Below are positions 57,174 to 64,000 of a stretch of 64,000 nucleotides of DNA, piece after piece. The position numbers were made by a program, and so were the translations under genes. The DNA comes from Xanthostigma xanthostigma. Its lineage: Eukaryota; Arthropoda; Insecta; Raphidioptera; Raphidiidae. Within the stretch, counting starts at the first letter, position 1, and each line of letters begins with the position of its first letter. Under the pieces are notes generated by a model. It saw nothing but the letters and a program-made list of their open reading frames with translations. It made no database searches and was not told where the DNA came from. The stretch spans positions 18,128,465 to 18,192,464 of the forward strand of contig OY754468.1 of assembly GCA_963575645.1 (NCBI GenBank), written 5' to 3'.

Positions 57174-59009
57174 GTAAGTTCTTTGATGATAAGAAAACTC
57201 CTAAGTATTACTTTTCAAGCATAGGTTATATTAAAAAACAACATGGCGGTCTTAAAAAAAGTTCTAAAAATTTTACTCGACTAATTCTTATATTTCTCCA
57301 TAAATACTATTCTGAGATGAAAAAATTTTCAAAAAATTAAAACCCGGCTATGTAAAATAAAAAAATAAGCGTGCCATTTACCAAAATATAATTATGCAGG
57401 TATTTACAAATCAAAACATGATGTATATTTTTCCCGGTTATCATCAGTACCGCATTTCTTGCTTCACTCTCCCAAACAGGTACCCGACTACTGATAACAA
57501 AAAAATATTATTCCATGTTTTTATTTGTAAATACATATCTTGCAAAATTTATTGATAAATAATAAAACTTGCTGTCTTCTTCTACGTAGTCGCGTTTTAG
57601 AGTTTTTATTTTTTTTTTTTAATATAAGCTAACCGATAGCAATTTTCAGTGCGTGTAAGAAATAATGTTAAAATCTCATGTCATTTTCAAAATTTTTCGT
57701 TTTAGTGACCGTTAATAAATTAATACATTTCTCATTATGATACCATATCTCTCTCCTTAGTCATATATGTCTTTGTTCATAAAGCAATAATTATGAAATT
57801 AATATTAGAATACAATAATACAATACTTATCAATAACGAGAAAATGAGTCCTGCTTACGCAATTTTTTCACTTAAAAATATGTAGGTCAATTTTGCAATC
57901 AATTCAATAAATAATCATAAAAATCACTGTTAACAAGCGAACTTAATGTATAGATAACCTCACTGTAGTTTTTTCACGCGAATGTAATTTGAACAACTTG
58001 AAATTAATGTAATGGTCTTTCAGGGTTTTGTAGCAAACAGGACACTATGTTCGTCTGTCACAGTCCCATAGCTCCTATAATATACAACCAACTGTAATGC
58101 TCGGCTGCTGATACGACATTTGGTTTTAAATTTAGATATAAACTGAACGTCCTATAAGAAAGCTGGCACTAAAGTGATAAACTGTAAAAACATATTTTTG
58201 AAAGACCACTTAAGTTAATAGAAGAATTGAATAAAAAAAATCACGTAAATTTACCAGTGAGGCATCGGTAGTTAGATCTTTTAAAATGCCACTACTTCCC
58301 AAATATTTTTGAGCCCCATTAACGAGTAGAATTCGGGAAAAATACAGGAAAAATTGTTGATATTTAGAAAATTCCACAACGATTTGTTAAAAACATCTGA
58401 CAGAAAGATAAGAAATTATTTTAAGTAAAAAAAATAAGTTTAAAAAAAAACGATAAAGGAAAACTATGAAACAAGAAAATATTTTCATCTGAAGATAGCC
58501 GTGGTCATATGCCACCTACCCAAGCAAAACATTATATTTTCACAGTAGTAAGCTTTAGGGCAAAGTGCATCACGTCTAAAGGGGCTTCATATATATCAGA
58601 TGGCACATGACTACGGCTATCCTCAGATGAGAATATTTTCTTGTTTCATACTTTCCAGTACCTAGTCGGGTTTTAGTATTTGAATTTATTTTTTATTTAA
58701 ACTAGTTTTTTAAACTTATTTTTTATTTGTTTCCAATTTGCTCACCCCTGGGACCAAAATTCAAAAATAAATGTATCCTATGTTACCCGGGCTATAATAA
58801 CGAATCGATTGACACCGTATTTATCAAAATCGGATGAATAGTTTAGGCGGTACCGTGCACCATCCGTAAATACAAACATACATAGACTGCTAAACTCATA
58901 ACCCTTCCTTTTGGATTCGCCGCAGTCGGGTAAAAAGTAGAACACTTGTACGGTTTCTGTAATTAATTCTTAAGTCCACGATTGTAAATAAATAATTAAC
59001 ATTTTTCAG
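57174..59009 (+). other. Intron 1 (1836 bp)
   Basis: Starts GTAAGT and ends ATTTTTCAG. It contains the inverted-repeat element at 58466-58651 and, at about 58740-58930, a LINE-tail-like segment (TTTTGGATTCGCCGCAGTCG, then GGTAAAAAG). No further coding exon is apparent. Confidence 0.55.
58466..58651. mobile_element. Inverted-repeat element in intron 1
   Basis: ATGAAACAAGAAAATATTTT and its inverse bound ~50-bp arms that include GATAGCCGTGGTCATATGCC. A ~80-bp centre separates them. Confidence 0.65.
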
Positions 59010-59383
59010 AAACTGATCTTGGATTATTAGGAATCTCATTAACAATGTCGGGAATGACTTTAGCTGACGTGGACGACGTGCCTGAAGCCCATCGCTTAAT
59101 GATGGCGACAATCACACAAATGACAAGCAACCAATCGCTCGCTGAAGCGACAAACGTATTCTACGATGGTCATGGCAATTTGATCAACCTGTCCGTGCCT
59201 CCGCCAAACTATCACACCAGTTACGGTCAGTCTGACAATGACAATCCGCCGGTATACTTATCGCGGGAAAATACAAATTTCGAACTAGCAAACGAGCCTG
59301 AGAGTTCGCCAGCGAGACAAGTCCGTGACGGAATATTAGAACAGTCGTATTTGCCAATTTCAAATGATCCGGAAAATGAAGTG
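59010..59383 (+). CDS. Unrecognised three-exon gene, exon 2 (residues 164-288)
   Basis: The acceptor TTTTTCAG at 59002-59009 and the donor GTAAGT at 59384 bound a frame that is open throughout. It enters in the phase left by exon 1 and exits in phase 0. It is the best-looking coding segment in the window: less AT-rich, acidic and proline-containing (TLADVDDVPEAHRLMMAT). It contains two PPxY motifs, PPNY at residues 228-231 and PPVY at 243-246, the sequence bound by WW domains such as those of Nedd4-type ubiquitin ligases and Yorkie. A WW partner is therefore plausible but unproven. The ATG at 59045 could start a shorter isoform. Confidence 0.7.
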
Positions 59384-60616
59384 GTAAGTTATGTTGATTA
59401 AAAATACAATGAATATCTTAATTCCGATTACTTTAATTGATGACTAGTTGTAGGTTCAATCTGACAAACTCTTTCAAGGTTTATACATCAATTAGTAGAA
59501 AAATAAATATGCATATGAAAACGGTAAAAAAATTTTGCAATTTTATAATAATACTTTTAAATTCAATTGCCTTCACACATAATTATCTTTTTTTTAAATT
59601 ATCTTTTCGAATATATCATATTCATTAAAAAAAAAAGATTTACAATTAAAGACAAGGCGCTTCCTTTTCTTGTTTACAAATTAAGTGGTCGCTCGTTTGA
59701 GACAGGTTTAGACCTAAAACAAAAACAGTTTGTGCATCTATCAATTTTTCTAAGAATTATTTCAACAAAAACAACATAATATGTAAAAAATGTGAAAAAT
59801 TCTCTTTTACTATTTTATTTGACTATCAAAACTCAAAATAAAATAATTCTAAAGCGGCGCCATTCCAATCCTAATATCACAAAATGAGATTTGAAACATA
59901 AAATCTTAAATAAACTTAATACAGTATTACCTCGTCAGGCTTATACTTTTAGCAAGATATTAAGACTAGTCAAGTAAAAGTGTGAAGAGGTGACAGTGAC
60001 ATTAAATGTATATGTTACGGTAAATGTAAACTCTTGGGAAATGTACACTTTTACCGTAAAATGTGCCGGGAAATGTGTACATTAAATGTAGATATTGCGG
60101 CAAATGTACACATTTCCCGGCACATTTTACGGTAAATGTGTACATTTCCCCAGAGTTTACATTTACCGTAACATATATAATAACATTTGTTCCAAAGCTC
60201 ATTTCTTGATTTTAAGATTGAAACAAAAGCTTGCCACAATCTAGATTACTATTCTTTTGGTGGCAGAACAAACTGGTAGAAGAGAACAATTGAAATGTAT
60301 TCCAAGTTTTTGTAGTTTTCAACAAAACTACCTCAAGAATAGGAAGATATTATTTTATTGAATTCAAAATTATTCCGCTATTTTATTTCCGAAGCATCTA
60401 GACAAGCTACTGCACTAATAACTTCGGAATCTTATTTCTGGGATAATTTTGAGGTCAACGAAATAATATATTTAACTCTAAATCATCTGGGAAATAAGAT
60501 CCTAAAATTTAGATAATATCGTGAGCACGGTTATATATTATAATATACGCCAATTAAAACACAATTTATTTGTTTATTCCAGAATGTAAATTATATTTAT
60601 GTCTGATATGTTACAG
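59384..60616 (+). other. Intron 2 (1233 bp) with two candidate acceptors
   Basis: GTAAGT to TTACAG. A stronger-looking acceptor, TTTATTCCAG, ends at 60582. Its use would add seven codons and then TGA, whereas the acceptor ending at 60616 joins phase 0 to the long exon 3 frame. The intron carries the hairpin element at 60009-60176. Confidence 0.5.
60009..60176. mobile_element. Near-perfect hairpin element in intron 2
   Basis: The arms begin TATATGTTACGGTAAATG and are inverse over about 75 bp, with TA at both outer ends. Within each arm GGTAAATGT/GGGAAATGTRCAC motifs recur about every 25 bp. The transcript of this intron would fold into a long hairpin. Confidence 0.75.
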
Positions 60617-61789
60617 GAACTGAAAGAACACATAAAAAACGAATGTAATTCATATTTGAAAACTATCTGGACATCATCAGAATTATTAAGCACAGAAAAG
60701 GATAAAATTTCACAGAAAATTCAAGGTACAATTCTCAATTTTGACGAACTGGAACCAGTAAATTTGGATTGCCAACAGACAAATCTACAAATGATCCAAG
60801 AATGGAAAATAAATGAATCTCAAATAATTGAAACTGTACATACAAATGACTCGGAAAGTTTGCAGCGATCTCTTGTAATTACATATGAAAATCAAACAAT
60901 GCTCCGTCAAGCAGCCTTTATTAATGACGAAATGTTACATCAGCACGATACAACTTTAACTTCGGTTCGACAAACCAGTATGATTTCTGTCATTTCACAA
61001 CAAGTATGCTCAAACAATGATATCGAGCAATTCAAAATTGGTCCTCAAATTAACTTAAAAATTCAAAATGAAATTGTACGTGAAGTTTCGAATAGCTGCG
61101 AAAATAGCAAAACATATCAAATTAATCGATCCAATCGCAATGATGCAAAACGTCAGTGGAACGCCTGCCCTAAAAGAGATTATTTATATGAATTTAAGAA
61201 AACCGCTGTCAATGTTCCAGCACACTTAAAAGAAAAACACATTGTCAAAGCAGGCGCCTGGGGAGAAAGAGAAATTGACTCAAATGAAGCTTTTGCAGAA
61301 TTTCAACGACGAATGGCTGATGCCAACGTGATAATTGGTAATCTCAACGTGACCACGGATGATAATCCAGAAAATATAGAAACAAATGACGAAGAGACAA
61401 ACTTTCGATGTGAAACAACGCCAAAGAAGATATTTTCTCCGATTGGCAGCAAAAGAAAAACCGTCAAGCAAATTTGGTATCCCGAATTTCCTGAAAGAAC
61501 ATGTAAATATGTCAAAAATGTATCATCAGGAACGCCTTCTCATACAGAAGTCGATTTTCTCAATATAGATATTGAATCAATTCAGGATATGTGGTCTCCA
61601 AACATAAATATTCCAACTTCATCCCCAAAATCGAAACAATATAATTATTCATTGTTCAATGATACAATGAATGAAAAAAAGAATCATTGTTCTTTAAAGA
61701 TGCATAAGCTAGATCTTATAGTGGCGTGTTTTTTTCAACAATTTTTGTGCTTAAATAAAATACCAAATCTATTAATTGACGCTATGTGA
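60617..61789 (+). CDS. Unrecognised three-exon gene, exon 3 (residues 289-678, stop)
   Basis: Entered in phase 0 from exon 2 through the acceptor ending at 60616. It is open for 390 codons, far longer than chance allows at this base composition. The protein is hydrophilic, N/Q/E/S-rich and probably largely disordered. A denser block at about residues 465-525 (RQWNACPKRDYLYEF, then AGAWGEREIDSNEAFAEFQ) looks most like a conserved core. The last ~25 residues are hydrophobic and could be unspliced read-through. No enzyme motif, zinc finger or membrane topology is clear. A fast-evolving regulatory or germline protein is a guess only. Confidence 0.65.
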   Translation, partial: ELKEHIKNECNSYLKTIWTSSELLSTEKDKISQKIQGTILNFDELEPVNLDCQQTNLQMIQEWKINESQIIETVHTNDSESLQRSLVITYENQTMLRQAAFINDEMLHQHDTTLTSVRQTSMISVISQQVCSNNDIEQFKIGPQINLKIQNEIVREVSNSCENSKTYQINRSNRNDAKRQWNACPKRDYLYEFKKTAVNVPAHLKEKHIVKAGAWGEREIDSNEAFAEFQRRMADANVIIGNLNVTTDDNPENIETNDEETNFRCETTPKKIFSPIGSKRKTVKQIWYPEFPERTCKYVKNVSSGTPSHTEVDFLNIDIESIQDMWSPNINIPTSSPKSKQYNYSLFNDTMNEKKNHCSLKMHKLDLIVACFFQQFLCLNKIPNLLIDAM

Positions 61790-61793
61790 ACAA

Positions 61794-61799
61794 ATAAAC
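61794..61799 (+). terminator. Candidate polyadenylation signal (AATAAA)
   Basis: AATAAA lies a few bases after the stop codon of the three-exon gene. Further AATAAA hexamers occur near 62258-62268, so the 3' end may be there instead. Confidence 0.3.
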
Positions 61800-62809
61800 A
61801 AAGGAAAGAAAGACAAAAATCAGCTTAATTAATTTGCTACGAAATATTGTTTTCGTGGCAGTTTTTTAACAAAATTTTAATTTTTTTACGCACTTATAAC
61901 GTGGTTTCAATATTCAGATATTTCACGTAATATTAACATTTTAACAATTTTATCAATAACCATATCGCGATTGACAAAAAAGATAAAATAAAATAGCAAA
62001 CGTAAGTTTAAGAGCAAAAAAGTTTAAAATTTAACTTCGTTGATCGGACAAATAATTTTAAGTACATAATAACAATTGCGATATTTTAAAACTGTAATTA
62101 TAATAGAGATATAATTGTACATATATTTTATATTTATTTTAAAATGTTAAAATCTACATAGGTAAAAATTTTAATTACATTTTTTACGGAAATAATTGAA
62201 AAATACTTTACTCTTTTGTATTGAACTTGTATAAAAAAAATAATAGAAATAATAAATGTAATAATAAACTGGACACACTTTGTTTCCTTAAATTATTATA
62301 CATATATTTTTTATTGATAAAATATATTAAAAAAGAAAACAAAACATGCAGAAAATCATAAAACAACACATTAAACTCCCTATTTAACTATAGATCAATA
62401 CTTAATTTGAATTAAAAATTTTCACATAAATAAGTTTTTGTAAGAATTTTTTTAGATAGCTACGAGTAAAATTGACTTCAGCTAATCACAAAACGATATA
62501 ATTAAAATTATGAAGTAACTGTATTTAAATAACAAATTTGCCATTTCATAATTCGCTGAACGTTAATCTTAGCCGTAAGTTCAATTTTGACTGGGACCCC
62601 ATCTTAGTCCGAACTTATAAATTCTTATAAAACTACATTTCTGAGAGAGCATTTTCTTTCAGTTGTTCAGTTTTAAAACAAAATTGATCGGGCAAATTTT
62701 GTTTACACAGGTCGAATAAATAATTCCCAATGAAATTTGTCATTTCAACTCCCAAATACTACTTTAGGTCAATATTGACATTTCATAATTTTACAATATT
62801 TTATCACTT
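61800..62809 (+). other. Presumed 3' UTR and intergenic DNA
   Basis: Very AT-rich, with several AATAAA-like hexamers and no ORF of note. The UTR boundary cannot be placed. Confidence 0.35.
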
Positions 62810-63231
62810 TAGGGTTCCCGAGTCCAAAAAGCGCATTTTTGGGAATAGTCTGTGCGTCTGCTTTTTTTGTCTGTCTGTCTGTTAGTCAGTTGTCTGTGAA
62901 CACGATAGAGGTCGAACGGATGAAACAAAATTTTGCGGGAAAGTCTGACATGCAAATATGAAGAAGTCTATTGTTTTTGGGGACAATTAGCGCATGCGGA
63001 GAAGAGATAATATGTGTTATAATGTGGTTTTTTCTATTATAACTGTATACTTTTCAGAACAGTTTATTAATCTATTCATTTTTACAAAATAAGTTTTGTA
63101 AACAAGATTTTTTCGTAATTTTTTGAGTTTCGGAGAATTAAGAAAATTTTAAAAAATTAGCTGTTCTTCTATTCCGAAGATCTGTTAAAAAGAAATTATT
63201 TAGGTAGCTGACAAGCATGCTTTGGTTAATT
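62810..63231 (-). repeat. Family E, inverted copy, right part (interrupted)
   Basis: On the minus strand it matches the second half of E, including GCGCTAATTGTCCCC and the CATATTTGCATGTCAGA segment. The match breaks off near 63231 and resumes at about 63922. Confidence 0.5.
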
Positions 63232-63375
63232 ATTAGTGTATTTGCCATAAGGCACTTACACTATTGGCGTCGGTCGGATGGCGGGACCTAGGGGTCGGAC
63301 CAAAATTTCTCGACGTTTCATAACCTCCTAAGACGTTTGGCACTATTTTTGGAAATGTTTATATATATATGTATG

Positions 63376-63413
<38 letters not shown>

Positions 63414-63921
63414 CGGGCTATAACTTTCGAAGGAGTTAATCGATTTTAATGAAATTTGGACCAGATGTTGGAATCCACCACCGCACGAAGCCTATTTAAA
63501 ACGGGCCCAATTGGGCCACTTTAAGGGTGGTTTTTAGGGGTTGAAAAATTTTTTAGGGCCCAAAAATACCGAAAAATATTTCAGAATCGTTTCAAAATTG
63601 AAATTTAACCTACTATTAAAGATAAAAATGTGCTGCCAAAATTTCATTAAAATCGGCCCGACAAGACCGGACTTACAAATCTTATGAAAACATCAGTTTG
63701 TAGATATGGATTTACTTGTGAAGGGTGGATTTAATTTGGTAAATTGATAGTAATATTTAAATTACGAAAAAAATATTATTTTAAGGGATGTATTAAGTGG
63801 TTAAATTTTTTATGTTGACCAAAAACGAAAGAGTTAAGTTCACGTAATAAAGCCACACTGCCTGTGTTAGCAAATACACTATATTGTCGGCAGGGTTTCG
63901 CACTGCGACCCGAGTTTTTTA
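63232..63921 (+). mobile_element. Insertion related to Helitron-like family A, with a TA-rich microsatellite
   Basis: It holds a (TA/TG)n tract at 63360-63408. A segment at about 63540-63690 shares AAAAATACCGAAAAAT, AATCGTTTCAAAATTGAAAT and AAAATCGGCCCGACAAGACC with the long units of family A at 9.7-11.3 kb. The terminal CTAG hairpin was not found, so boundaries are inferred from where the family E match stops and restarts. Confidence 0.5.
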
Positions 63922-64000
63922 ACCATGCAAACGAATAGCAAATATAATATTTATTACTACTCGTTACCCTCGTCACCGCGCGAGTTAACGAAATTGTATT
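63922..64000 (-). repeat. Family E, inverted copy, continuation to the window edge
   Basis: CCATGCAAACGAATAGCAAA corresponds to the E segment CCATGGCAACGAATAG..., followed by a degenerate CGCGCGGTGACGAGGG hairpin on the minus strand. The copy is cut by the end of the window. Confidence 0.45.

Noticed and set aside
57174-57340. Continuation of exon 1 to the stop at 57340 as the true C terminus
   Set aside because: A consensus GTAAGT donor at 57174 fits the phase of exon 2; the remainder is low-complexity and lysine-rich.
60599-60616. ATG at 60599 as start of a separate gene
   Set aside because: An in-frame TAA precedes it, but the acceptor at 60616 joins exon 2 in phase and gives a longer continuous protein.

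Overview
The window is AT-rich, gene-poor eukaryotic DNA filled with transposable-element remains. Pol III SINEs, Tc1/mariner transposases, Helitron-like 3' ends, hAT and pogo derivatives, and arthropod-style TCAGTC initiators point to an insect. Hemiptera is my guess; the sequence does not settle the order.

Only one convincing host gene is present. It lies at 56.6-61.8 kb on the + strand and has three phase-compatible exons (56684-57173, 59010-59383, 60617-61789). The predicted protein is 678 residues, hydrophilic, with a basic N-terminal patch and two PPxY motifs. I do not recognise its family. Both introns carry inverted-repeat elements.

Region by region: 0-6 kb holds a CpG-rich patch that might be a promoter or first exon, a hAT-type MITE with 8-bp target duplications, a tRNA-derived SINE with 16-bp duplications, a MITE carrying a THAP-like relic, and a TA-flanked hairpin element. 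From 6.3 to 15.4 kb there are nested repeats: family E, Helitron-like families A and B, and a third repeat (D) inserted into E and into B. From 15.5 to 19.9 kb lie two adjacent Tc1/mariner elements: an apparently intact DD34E element with a spliced transposase, and a DD41D element with roughly 700-bp inverted repeats and one nonsense codon. From 20 to 30 kb come second copies of earlier repeats, a solo LTR, tandem repeats and further E and B copies. From 31 to 56 kb the DNA is dominated by foldback elements, some nested inside one another, plus a pogo-like deletion derivative, a truncated LINE and a gypsy-like reverse-transcriptase relic. The last 2 kb contains an inverted E copy interrupted by another repeat.

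Nothing here forms an operon or pathway. The main story is layered transposition: several insertions can be ordered in time because uninterrupted copies of the host repeat lie elsewhere in the window. Element boundaries were found by eye; terminal dinucleotides and inverted repeats were checked base by base where coordinates are exact, and other limits are approximate.
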